From: Plazaster borealis
Taxonomy: Eukaryota; Echinodermata; Asteroidea; Forcipulatida; Labidiasteridae
DNA length: 64,000 nt
NCBI GenBank assembly: GCA_021014325.1
Contig: CM037474.1
Coordinates: forward strand, 25,923,488-25,987,487
Reading direction: 5' to 3'
The stretch's first letter is position 1; each line of letters opens with the position of its first letter. Positions 24,175-36,455 of the stretch are shown here, in pieces. The notes beneath the pieces were generated by a model. It did not search any database, was not told the origin of the DNA, and worked only from the letters and a program-made list of their open reading frames with translations. A program made the position numbers and the translations under genes.

Positions 24175-24380
24175 AGGCGTACTCGTCGTAGTCGTACTCG
24201 GAGATCCAAGCAGGCATACTTCGTACTCGGCTGTTGGACCTGGTACTCGTATAAGAATACTCGGTACTTGTACACTTGTACTATCGTTCTCGATGGCCAA
24301 AGTACTCGTCCTTGAGTATCACTCAGTCATCCTAGTACTCAACAGTACTTGATACTTGGTTGAAAAGTACTTGACTACAA
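24175..24380. repeat. TACTCG/GTACT motif cluster upstream of HAO copy B
   Basis: Same cluster as upstream of copy A, conserved in position relative to exon 1. Confidence 0.6.
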
Positions 24381-25794
24381 CTGATCATTTGCAAATGAAT
24401 TGACTATACATGTCAGTGCTGTCTATGTCTACAGAATTTACTCTAATATACGCAGCGTGTACTTCGGGAAGGATCGAGTACAGTATGTATAACAGTATGG
24501 GTTGACGTTAGGTGGACTACTTCGTATGATTGTTCCGTCGATGATTGTGTCGCACGTGATGATATGCAAAAGTCAAAACATGATGGTGCTAAGACATTGA
24601 TTTCAATTGCACAGGATTTATTTCCCTTCCTCCAAGCTTCAGCGATATTTTTTTTTCTTTTTCTTCCAGTAGTTTGTACCGAATAATACGAACTTCTGCT
24701 TGGGACAGTATGACTTATCAACCTGTGTGCATTGCTGACTTTGAACATTATCTGAAACGAAATCTGAGTTCGCCATGGTGTGACTACTACACCGTTGGAG
24801 CCGATTATGGGCAGACAAACGCAGACAACGTTCGGGCTTTTAAAAGGTAACCTTCAAGACCAAAACGAAAGTGTTACCTTTGTCACAGACCAAAGTTGAA
24901 TTTTAGTATAATAGTATTATTTATTAATTATTTATTTTTATAGGGGGTGGCAAGTGAGAGGCAAAGAAATGGTTTAAATGGGCAGTGTCGTCATTATGGA
25001 AGCATGTTTGTGGCTGTACATGGAATTGTGAGCTCTCACCCAGTTAAAGCACGTGACGACGCGAGAGTTCATAATCATTGTGTGAGGGTGTCTACCTTCT
25101 TGAAGTGACTCTACAGGTATCCCGGTGTTAATAATAGTGGCTTCTGTAGTGCTCAAACCCGTTGCATGACGCACATGGCGCGCCAATACTATTACCCACG
25201 GTCACTGGGCTATTTCTTTAATTTTTAAACCATCTCAGCTGCCTTGGGAGTATACAGCCTGTGCTGCCAAACATGTAGCGCACCTAGCTAAATCAATCAC
25301 AAGAACAATCTCTGCCCTCACAGGCCTACCCATTACCCTTGGGTGAAGAGAAGAAACTATAGTATAGTTACGTGCCTGAGAATAGACATGGTTTGGAAAA
25401 CTTTCCATTTTGTATTTCGTGCGAACGTTCCGATAACATTAAGTGATTGACAACCGCGGGGGTAAACTCCAGTGTGGGAAATCCGTCAATACTTCCTGAC
25501 AACATTGTTGTCTTACTATTTTAGGTATCGTCTTCGACCAAGGTGTCTGCGTGACGTGTCCAGCCGAGAAACCCGCACTAGTATCTTGGGTCATGACCTT
25601 GAATTTCCGGTAGGGGTCAGTCCCACTGCTTACCACGCCGTCGTTCACAAAGATGGAGAAATTGCTACTGCACGAGGTATGCAAGATAAATTATGTTTAT
25701 TTTTAGGTGTTCGGGCACACAGCCCGGAACACCTCTTGTTTTTGTTCGGGTTTTTTTAAAGTTTTTTTTTACTTCTTCTACTTCTTCTTCTTCT

Positions 25795-26772
25795 TCTTCC
25801 GGGTCAACCGGAAGTGACACCATATCTCAAGAACTACACAACCGATTTTCAAACTGTTTTCAGTTATAGACTCCTTGGGCATTAGAGATTAGCTTTGGGT
25901 AGCCGTGATCCCATGTTGCCCTTTACTTCCGGGTCAACCGGAAATGACACCATATCTCAAGAACTACACAACCAATTTTCAAACTGTTTTCAGTTATAGA
26001 CTCCTTGGGCATTGGAGATTAGCTTTGGGTAACCGTGACTCCATGTTGACCTTTACTTCAAGGTCAACCGGAAGTGACACCATATCTCAAGTACTACTCA
26101 ACCGATTTTCAAACTTTTTACAGTTATAGACTCCTTGGGCATTGGAGATTAGCCTTGGGTACCGTGACCCCATGTTGACCTTTACTTCCGGGTCAAACGG
26201 AAGTGACACCATATCTCAAGAACTACTCAACCGATTTTCAAACTGTTTTCAGGTATAGACTCCTTGGGCATTGGAGATTAGCCTTGGGTAACCGTGACCC
26301 CCTGTTGACCTTTACTTCCGGGTCAACCGGAAGTGACACCATATCTCAAGAACTACACAACCGATTTTCAAACTTTTTTCAGTTATAGACTCTTTTGGCA
26401 TTGGAGATTAGCCTTGAGTACCGTGACCCCATGTTGACCTTTACTTCCGGGTCAACCGGAAGTGACACCATATCTCAAGAACTACACAACCGATTTTCAA
26501 ACTGTTTTCAGTTATAGACTCTTTTGGCATTGGAGATTAGCCTTGAGTACCATGACCCCATGTTGACCTTTACTTCCGGGTCAAACGGAAGTGACACCAT
26601 ATCTCAAGAACTACTCAACCGATTTTCAAAATTGTTTTCAGGTATAGACTCCTTGGCGTTGGAGATTAGCCTTGGATAACCGTGACCCCATGTTGACCTT
26701 TACTTACGGGTCAACCGGAAGTGACACCATATCTCAAGAAGTACACAACCGATTTTCAAACTTTGTTCAGTT
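25795..26772. repeat. About 128-bp minisatellite in intron 2 of copy B, eight units
   Basis: Same unit as in copy A. Eight units, in the same order of variants as copy C. Confidence 0.9.
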
Positions 26773-29700
26773 ATAAAATCCTTGGGTATTGTGTTTTTAC
26801 AACTTCACAAGCGCTACACAGAGTGCGGCCCCATTTGAACTGGACTTCCGGTCCAAACCGAAAAATGAACTTTTACATTTAATTTTGTTTTCTTTTTTTC
26901 TTAATACTTCTTCTTCTTCTCCCCGTCGCTTTTCCGCTAACAAAAGCACACTTCCCAAGCACATATAAACTTGAAACATTACAAACTTCACATGTAGGTT
27001 TTCGGGATGGTGACGTCATCGATGATGTTATAACATTAAGTCAATGTTTAATATTTAGAAAAATCATATCTGGAGAACCACAATTGCTAAACACAAGATC
27101 TTTGGACCGTGTGAAGGACCCTGGAGTATTTTTAAAATCTTACACAAAGTGTGATCCCTGTGACCTTCACTGCCGTTTTTTTTACTTCTTTTTCTTCATA
27201 TCCCGCGAGTTTTCGCTAATTGAACAAGTCTACCGAACACCTTTTTGTTACAACAAAAAGTTAAGTCTAGTCTATAACTATCATTTGGAGGTCCACAAAA
27301 AATTACCAAAAATTGAGTAAACATTACATTTTTTTAATGAAAGGTACGATATGAAACGTGTACATTCTTTGACATCTTCCGGTTTTAATTGTTTTCCTCA
27401 GAAAAACAAACCTGTGAACATTTCCACAAACTATTATGTTGTTATGTTTTTTAGAAAGCGGCAATCAACAGTGAATGTATGTTTTGTTCTGCCACATGTT
27501 TGTATTTCAACTTGGCTGTAGCCTACTGTGTTTTTTGACGGACAGTAGTTTCGACAGCAGCAAGTTTCTCATAACTCAGTTCTTGTCCAACCCTCTCTTG
27601 CACCATGCAGGCGCAGCAAGCTCAGGGGCAGCATTCACCCTCAGCATTTGGGCCAACATTCCCCTGGAGGACGTAGCCACATCTGTGCCAGTGGAAACGC
27701 CTCTCTTCATGCAACTCAATGTCTTCGCGGACAGAGAGCAGACGAAGAGTCTGGTGCGACGTGCAGAAGCCACTGGTCGATACAAGGCACTGGTCGTAAC
27801 AGTAGACGAACCAGTAACTGGCAATAAGCGTTTCCCCAAACTGCCTCCACATTTGATGTAAGTACTACATGAACTGAATGTTATTGACTTATACTGTCTT
27901 TCCTCTATACTACCTGAGCTAAATAACAGATTACCTTTACTTTACACAAACTACAGTTATTTTATAAAAATGTCAGTGTCAAAGTCAAAAATAGAAACCA
28001 TTTTTCCTTTAGATCTATTCAGAGTGGAGTTTGAGATGTATAGGCCTAATTGAAAAAAAGAAGAAACGTGTATAAGAGTTCAGGCGGAAACAGGAAACAG
28101 TTATACAATAATGACCGGAATAAATGAATTAGGCGCATATTCGGTATATGCTTCTTTTCATTTTCCAGATCGAAATAAATATCTTTTGATGAAATTCTTT
28201 TAGGACATTTTGGTAAATCTTTAGTTTACGATACAACAAACATTCCTCGATCATTACCAATTGCTTATCCTGCATTGATTGTATAAGTATTTTAAGATTG
28301 TTATCTTCTCCGAAAATATCAATCTTTGCGCAGGCATGCTAACTTTAGGATGCCAGAAAATATCTCACAGGAAAAACTTGACACGGTATACGACCCTTCG
28401 TTCTGCTGGAACGACATCACGTGGTTAAAGGAGTTTACAACACTGCCTCTGATTTTGAAATGAATACTCACAGGTGAGGAAACGGATAAAAATGAAAACT
28501 TCTGTTTTGCAAACGTTCATACAATCTTCCTGTCACACAAAGTACTTTTCCAGTACAAAACAAAAGGCCGTAAATAGAATGACACCTAACCAGAAAATAA
28601 AGCATTACTGCTATAATTTTGTTGCAAACATTATCTCAAAGACATGTTTTCCCATTCCCACGCAGAATTTAACCTTCATATGATGACTTATGAACGGCAG
28701 AAAACTGACCAAACTGTCACACTCGGTTGTTTTGAAACAAAATTTTGCACATTAATTGCTTACGCCATTTCCGGTAACTTTTCACGTCCGTCTTCCGGGC
28801 ACACGACGATGTACACTGTTGTATTTATAGTCCCACTGGGTAGTTTTTTTTAACTGGTTTCTGGGCTTAGGTATAGTCTTGTTCCAAAACGCTGCTCCTC
28901 TTGTGCATAAGACCCCTCTTGTCAGCAATACTTTTGTATCGACAAATACGTCTTGGGAACTAAGGAATTGGGAGAGATACCGCCAATGTTCTGTTTGAAA
29001 CCAAGGTCCATTTTTCGCTTTATTCAGCCGGAGACGCACGGATGGCTGTTAGCCACGGAGCAGCCGGAATATTGGTGTCCAACCACGGTGGGCGCCAACT
29101 TGATGGTGTGTGTGCTACAGTAAGTTACAGTGCTGCTCCAGGACAACTTATGTTTAAATTGATAAATCGAAGTAAAACCAACCCTGGCACCAGTTGTATG
29201 TGTCTAAATAATTGAAAATACCATTATTTAATGATGCAACATTCGGTGTTCGATCTTCCAACAGATAGACGCATTATCAGAGGTCGTGGATGCTTTGCGG
29301 GGCTCTAATGTTGAAGTCTATCTAGACGGAGGAGTACGTAACGGAACTGATGTACTCAAAGCGCTCGCCCTCGGGGCCAGGGCTGTCTTCATCGGCCGGC
29401 CAGCGATCTGGGGTCTCGCTTACGATGTGCGTTGTTTCCGAGGGGAAGAAAACAATATCTATCCAAACGTTTTCAGGACAATGTGCAGACGTAGTAGCTT
29501 TCTATACAGCGCATACACAAATCTACACAATGCAAAGATAGTCTGTGCTGTGTCGAAAGCTGTGTCTATAAGATATTCTTGTAATAATAGCGAGTTATCT
29601 CCACAACGTTCACCGAGTCAAGAGAAAAAAATCACAAGTTCAAAAGATAACTTTCTCTTAACCAAGTGAGCTTTCAGATAAAAAATCGTAATTTTCCGAT

Positions 29701-29920
29701 AATTACACAAACAATTATCATTATGGGAATCCATTCCAGAAATTGGCCTATGACGTCACCATGTTCATCATTCAACCTGCCCCATACAGCTAAGAAGAAG
29801 AAAATAGTACTAATAACACAAGTAAGATTTGAAACTTCCCATTATGGGAAACAACATAGAAACTAAGTTTTGTGACACTATCTCCTGAAGAAGATGGAGC
29901 ATACTGGTCGAAAGTTCGAG

Positions 29921-30234
29921 TATACAAGGTCAAGTTGGTATACCAGGTCGAGTGTGTATACCACGGTCGAGTTGGTATACCAGGTCGAGTTGGTTTATAC
30001 CAGGTGGAGTTGGTTAATACCAGGTGGAGTTGGTATACCAGGTCGAGTGTGTTAACCACGGTCGAGCTGGTATACCGGGTCGAGTTGGTTTATACCAGGT
30101 GGAGTTGGTATACCAGGTCGAGTGTGTATACCACGGTCGAGTGTGTATACCACGGTCGAGTTGGTATACCAGGTTGAGTTGGTTTATTCCAGGTGGAGTT
30201 GGTATACCACGGTCGAGTGGGTATACCACCGGTT
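29921..30234. repeat. About 18-bp minisatellite in intron 6 of copy B
   Basis: Nearly identical to 16721-17034 (offset 13200). Confidence 0.88.
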
Positions 30235-30735
30235 CTTGTCAGAACCACTTTTTTATGGTGTTAGACTTTTACCACACAAGACATGATGCACTTTGCTTTA
30301 CATCATGATGTGATACACGCCACATATTATTTATTTATTTCAGGGAGAGGCGGGGGTCAAAAAGGTTCTTGACATTCTGAAAGAAGAGTTCAGCACAGCA
30401 ATGGCGCTGTCAGGTATTACAATTTTACTTGTCTTTGTTCATTTTCTGCTTCTTTCGTCATTCTGCTCCCTTCTTTTTACTGATCCTTTTCCACCTGACT
30501 GCTTCTGTTACACTGTGTTGTATTGTCATTTTAGCCTTGGTGCTGCTAGAGTTGAAACGTGAACATATTAACAATGATATCACAGACCAATTTGTTTGGT
30601 AAGCAGTTTGCAAAAGCCCATTTCCTCCTACCCTACATTCCCCACAATTTATTAATTGTAACGCCTATAAGCCCCAGTGGATTTAGTAATCCTAAATTTC
30701 CGGCCGTTCTATTGGTGTTGATTGATGATCCCCAA

Positions 30736-30781
30736 AACACAACAACACCAACATCAACAACAAACAACAACAACAAACAAC

Positions 30782-30814
<33 letters not shown>

Positions 30815-30872
30815 ACAACAACAACCACACCAGCAGCAGCAGCAGCATAAACAACAACAACAACAACATTCA
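30736..30872. repeat. CAA/CAG microsatellite in intron 7 of copy B
   Basis: (CAA)n with CCACACCAG and (CAG)4, slightly different from copy A. Confidence 0.9.
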
Positions 30873-31633
30873 AGGTAATCAGAATAACTGATTGATCTTA
30901 TGTTTCTTTGTACAACATTCATGAGTCATTGGGTTAGGGCACCGACCCGACCCTTTTTGCCACACTGTCCTTGTATAATCCTTCTTGCTCCAAGTCACCA
31001 GAAAATTGCTCATTATAGTATAGAATAAGTAAAGCTTCACCCATGATGCCAAAGTTGCCCCATGGCTCGACCTTTGAAAATGGAAACAGACAGAGTGTTT
31101 TTAGATAATTACTTAAAGTCAATTTTGAAGAACATAACATACTTGCCTTTTGTTAACCAGGTTGTTCATCTTTAGCTGATATTACACCAGACTTGATAAC
31201 GACACGGTCGTACAGCAACCTTTGAGACCATGTTGGCGGCTGACGTCATCATTAACATGACGTCACCATCAAGAGCTGAATGCGTGTAAAATGCGTGTTT
31301 GAGATTCGGCAAGAAAACTCGCGTGGTTGAATACACCTCTACCTCTCTTCACTCAGTTCTCAGTATTAAACAAATATTAAATATTTTCAAAGTGTGACGG
31401 CTGGAAGTAAAACTGAGCAAGGAGATTTATTTACGGGTGTAAGCCTATACCTTGTTTAGTTTTCAAGACCATTGATAAGGGTTATTGCTTGCTCAGTTTG
31501 GTAGGTTTTCGACAAATCTTCAATTTTGGGACTGATCATCAAATTATCATTTTTATGAACATCATAATAAAAGCAGGCCTACTACCTCATAATTTAAAAA
31601 CAAATGTTCAAAAATAAACAACATATCAAGTTG

Positions 31634-31703
31634 CATATGTTCGGATACTTCAAGTGAGAACACTGGTCTTTGACAATTACCAAACGTGTTCAGTGCCTTT
31701 AAA
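31634..31703. mobile_element. MITE fragment in the unit 2 3' flank
   Basis: Same MITE end as 18440-18512, duplicated with the unit. Here the LINE is absent and TTTAAACAAATATTAAAC is continuous. Confidence 0.7.
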
Positions 31704-31992
31704 CAAATATTAAACATAGTGTAACGGCTGGAAGTAAAACCGAACAAGGAGATTTATTTACGGGTGTAGGCCTACACCTTGTTATAGTTTTTAAGACCAT
31801 TGATAAGGGTTATTGCTTGCTCAATTTAGGTTTTCGACAAATCTTCAATTTGGGACTGATCATCAAATTTTCATTTTTATAAACATCATATTAAAAGCAG
31901 GCCTACTCACAATTTAAAAACAAATGTTCAAAAATAAATATCATATCAAGTTATAAACCACAAGGGAAACTGACTGGGTAAATTATGAAATG

Positions 31993-32167
31993 ATTTGGGG
32001 TTGAACAAAGACAAATTTACTGGCGCCCCGATCAAGGATATTGACAAAATAGGGAGACCGCCAACATAGGGCTAGATAGCTCAGTTGGTTGAGTGCCAGC
32101 ACGTTAAACCTGAGGTCGTTGGTTCAAATCCCGCTCAAGGCAGTTTTGGGTTGTTCAACCCCAAATA
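31993..32167 (+). mobile_element. tRNA-like element with terminal inverted repeats (family II), duplicated copy
   Basis: Copy of the 20245-20419 element carried along by the tandem duplication (offset 11748); essentially identical. Confidence 0.75.
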
Positions 32168-32718
32168 AAATAAAATAAAAAACAGACTCTTTGTACAAAA
32201 ATAAACTGTACAATATCTGACTGCATTGTGAGTTCTCTACATCGATTGGTCTTCTCTGAATTATTGAAAACAAACAGCTCATCTGGGATAACTCTTCGTG
32301 GCGCCTCGTACTCGTATGGTTTACTCTGCCATTATGAGAAACCCGCAAAAATGTTTTAATTTAAAGTAACAAGTTGATAAAACAGAATTTGAAGATAGGT
32401 AGCATCGATAGATAAAGGTAAAAGAGTAAAATATAGTTTGTGGAGTAGGGTAGGTAGAAGAATAACTCAATGAAAATTATTGAATGAGTAAAATTTTATT
32501 AAAACCTTAATTTAATGGCCAGTATATCAACAAAAGTTTTTTTCTAATAACTGTGATGATTGCATCGAAAACAAGGAAAAGTATTTTTTATATTGTCTGT
32601 AACCCTTACACCGATGTGTGATAAGCACTGTATACACCAAATATTGTCTATGGTGGCCCTAAAGGGACATCAAACATACATATTTACGTGAATATTTACG
32701 TAAATATTCACGTTTTCG

Positions 32719-32829
32719 TCCCAATTCGCAAATGTTTACGTAATTATTTCGATTGAGGCACAAATCGTAAATATTCACGACTGTGCCTCAATCGAAAATA
32801 TTTACGTGAATATTTGCGAATTGGGGCAA
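32719..32829. repeat. AT-rich imperfect hairpin, duplicated copy
   Basis: Same hairpin as 20971-21081 in the next intergenic interval, conserved with no visible change. Confidence 0.85.
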
Positions 32830-33450
32830 AAAAATATTTACAGTAAGTTTCGTCAAAAATGTGAACGGTCACTAGGTTTTATTTTAAGAAAAATGTGACA
32901 TGTAGAATTACCCTGGACGAAATAAAGGAACTATTTTGCAGTAAAAATGTAAGATTTCACATTGTATCATATCACAATGAGCTCAATTGAAATCAGATAA
33001 CGCGTACCGGAAGATAAGACGCAGTGACTTTTTTGTACCGCCGAAAGTCAGAAAAGACACGTCTTATCCGCAGTAAATTACGGTTGTCCGTCGCGATAGA
33101 AGTGTTCTCCGGAGTATGCACAGGTGCTTACCGACCCCCACCGTAGCGGGCGTAAATCCACATCCGATAGGCGCCTTAGGCTCGGTAAGCTAAACGAAAA
33201 CTGTTTTCTTGTTTTTCCCCCTTTTTTGCAAATAATTAAAGACACAAGCGAACACAAGCGAGAAAAGGCAGCCGTAAAAAAAATACATGATCTATAACTC
33301 TATGATTTATAATCATTATAGGCCTAATAAGTGAACAAAATCGTGATGATGATGTCCATTAAATTGTCACGTCTCTCTTTAATATCGGACAAATGGCGCT
33401 TGAAGCTTGACATGGACTTCAATGACACCGTCATGCAGTCGCACAACACT

Positions 33451-33705
33451 TCTATCGCGACGGACAACACTTATATCGCGACTTACAACACTTCTATCGC
33501 GACGGACAACACTTCTATTGTGACTTACAACACTTCTATCGCGACGGACAACACTTCTATTGCGACGGACAACACTTCTATTGTGACTTACAACACTTCT
33601 ATCGCGACGGACAACACTTCTATCGTGACTTACAACACTTCTATCGCGACTTACAACACTTCTATTGCGACGGACAACACTTCTATCGCGACGGACAAAA
33701 CAGAC
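33451..33705. repeat. 21-bp tandem repeat in unit 3, about 12 copies
   Basis: Duplicate of 21703-21957 (offset 11748), with the same order of variants. Confidence 0.92.
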
Positions 33706-35929
33706 ATCTTTAGTAGAGCGACATTGGGCTTTCCCCACTTCAATTCAATTCACTTAATTTCCAATCCATACACAATGGAAGGTAAACATAAAAAATAACG
33801 ACTATAGGCAAAGAATAAGTAAATAGATTTATAAAATACAAAGCAAAACGAAACAAGAAACACTTGAAAATGGAAGTTGAGGGGGCCCATAAAAAGCAGA
33901 GCTTGTCGAGTACGGACCCCCTAAGAAAATAAAGCAATCTTTGCGATTAATAAAGCACATAATGGGGCAATTAAATGGTGGAGAATGTTTCAAGAGCACA
34001 AACAATGGAATTATTTACGAGTTAATGCCATCGCTCACTTATTGAGTGTCAGTTTTTAATTAAAAAGTCGGTACTCTGCCATTTTTTTTATAACATTCCA
34101 ACATTTACAGTTCCACATTTACACCTAGCCAAATAGCATGCCAATTGTCTTGTTACCGTTGGGGGGGGGGGGGGTTAAAAAATCCATCAATGACCAGCTC
34201 TCCCGGAATTCCCATAGGAATTGTACAGCAATTACTCAGCATTGGTACTAATAAGGTAAAGTGGTATAAACTCTACAAAGAGACATATGTGGGCTCATCT
34301 TAAAATAAATTTTGCTTGAATTGGTTTTATATAGTCAAAAGGGTCTATATATATAATGCTTTGGGCGATTTTAAAGTGATTTGGTTCTCAACAAAAAAAT
34401 GTATTACACGCTAAAATCTACTGTTACTCAATGAGTCAATGATGGTGTCCGATTGTGAATTTGTTTTTGATGGTGTCACGCAGGGTTTTAAACAAAAACA
34501 AAATACAAAAGGTGAACTGATAACTAAGCAATAAGCTAAATGAGGAATATACATGGGTTAATGTAGAAAACACTTTGTTATTGGGTTTTTGCACATGCTG
34601 CGGGTCGCACCAAACAGCCGTCGAAAAAGTGTGACCTAAAGACTACTTCAAAGGTCCACCATGTATGGGTTTCTCTGCCTGCGATAAATGCTTCACGCAC
34701 TTATGTATTACAACTGCGACGATGTTTCTCTCTGTGTCGCCGGGTACTGCAGCAGCGTCTAGTTCATTGCTCCATGAGTACATCATGGTTTACGCACAGT
34801 AATGTATACTACAACAGCAACGATGCTTCCGCTGGGCTTCGCCATGTTTTTACACATTATTGAAAGGAATTTACATTATAAAGGAATTTTATTGTTTTCT
34901 GTAAGTAACATAGACATTATTGGTCATTTCCAAAGGTATGTTTTGATATATTTCAATCACTTTGTTAACAATTTGTTCTGGTTTGAAACGACAGTAGGCC
35001 TATAGGCTGGTTGAAAAAGTTGTGTGCACAACTTTCCGTGAAACACTAACGGTAATCCATATTACAAGTTTTCTAATTTAGTTGATGAAGATGCATTGCG
35101 CGTTTTGATGAAAGGGTTACATTATGTAGCTCATTGTAGGCCCACTTGTTTTATGTGCACATTACGTGAATCACCCATTAATAAAAAGAAGACCCGAGTT
35201 ATTTGCCTATGACAAACTCGGGTTGGTACACACTGGTTTGTGGGAATGAGCAGTTTTTAACACGATCTTTATAATCTGATCAAAAGTTCACGAGGCGTAA
35301 ACGAGTGGTCCGGTTTAGGTGACTGCCTGTGGGTTTACTGACACAAACATCGACAACATTTCACAGGTTCTTGTTCATAATTTGAAGTATTGGGAAACAG
35401 CGTTAAATGTTATCAATGAGGGGTATTAAGGAGTGAGAGAAGATCACATGGAGAACATTTTTGTGGACCCAGGTGCCATACTCAAGAAGATTTATGTTGG
35501 AAATCACCTGTCAGGAGGCATCTATAGGCAACTTTGAATCATAAAAATCGACCAAATAATCTTGAGAAATCGAATAAGAAACGGTACTGGACTCTCTCTC
35601 TGCTCTTCAGCATGTAGGCTTGTGGGTCAGGATCACCATAGAGCAAGGGGATCAATAGTCTTATGGGAGTGGGTTTCAGAGGGTGTTACAACTATATATT
35701 GACTGAAAACAGCTGATTATAGTCACAGTGAAACCGGTGAGTAGAATTAAGAGATTTTGGCTAATGGGAAATTCTTGTAATGCAAAATCTAAGTTGCGAC
35801 TTTCTGCTCTAAAAGAAAACGTAAAATGGAAGTTATCCATGATTATTTAAATATCAAGCACAAATTGTCGTCAAAAAATTAGTTCTTTACCTCATTTTGC
35901 AGTATTTTATGTATAAAGTATAGGCCTAC

Positions 35930-36125
35930 TTCTCTTAGTCGTACTCGGAGAACCAAGCAGGCATACTTCGTACTCGGCTGTTGGACCTGGTACTCGTATA
36001 AGAATACTCGGTACTTGTACACTTGTACTATCGTCTCGATGGCCAAAGTACTCGTCCTTGAGTATCACTCAGTCATCCTAGTACTCGAACAGTACTTGAT
36101 ACTTTATTGAAGTACTTGACTACAA
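35930..36125. repeat. TACTCG/GTACT motif cluster upstream of HAO copy C
   Basis: Same cluster as upstream of copies A and B, with one altered part near 35935. Confidence 0.58.
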
Positions 36126-36455
36126 CACTGATCATTTGCAAATGATTTGACTATACATGTCAGTGCTGTCTATGTCTACAGAATTTACTCTAATATACGC
36201 AGCGTGTACTTCGGGAAGGATCGAGCACAGTATGTATAACAGTATGGGTTGACGTTAGGTGGACTACTTCGTATGATTGTTCCGTCGATGATTGTGTCGC
36301 ACGTGATGATATGCAAAAGTCAAAACATGATGGTGCTAAGACATTGATTTCAATTGCACAGCATTTATTTCCCTTCCTCCAAGCTTCAGCGATATTTTTT
36401 TTCTTTTTCTTCCAGTAGTTTGTACCGAATAATACGAACTTCTGCTTGGGACAGT

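Larger units (their letters stand above)
24710..31225 (+). pseudogene. HAO1-like: 2-hydroxyacid oxidase, copy B (premature stop in exon 4; chimeric)
   Basis: Second member of the HAO array. Exons: 24710-24846, 25525-25676, 27611-27857, 28334-28473, 29028-29119, 29265-29426, 30344-30413, 31161-31225. All splice sites match copy A. Exon 4 has TGA at 28461-28463 where A and C have GGA, just after the FMN-binding lysine of the LILK-GIL motif. A spliced product would stop before the SNHG catalytic block and would be inactive, so I call a pseudogene, although sequencing error or an edited or alternative transcript cannot be excluded. Exons 1-2 and their flanks resemble copy C (NVRAFKR in exon 1), whereas exons 3-8 resemble copy A (VTVDEP, terminal SNL). 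Exon 6 also has a private Val-to-Leu change (VVDALRG). All other exons are open, so inactivation is recent. Confidence 0.85.
21638..33385 (+). repeat. Tandem repeat unit 2 (HAO copy B unit, chimeric)
   Basis: Second unit, 11748 bases to the next unit start. The 5' half (upstream region, exons 1-2, eight-unit intron 2 minisatellite) matches unit 3; from exon 3 onward it matches unit 1. The switch lies between about 27490 (GTTCTGCCACATG, C type) and 27606-27640 (GCATTCACC, A type). Confidence 0.9.
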
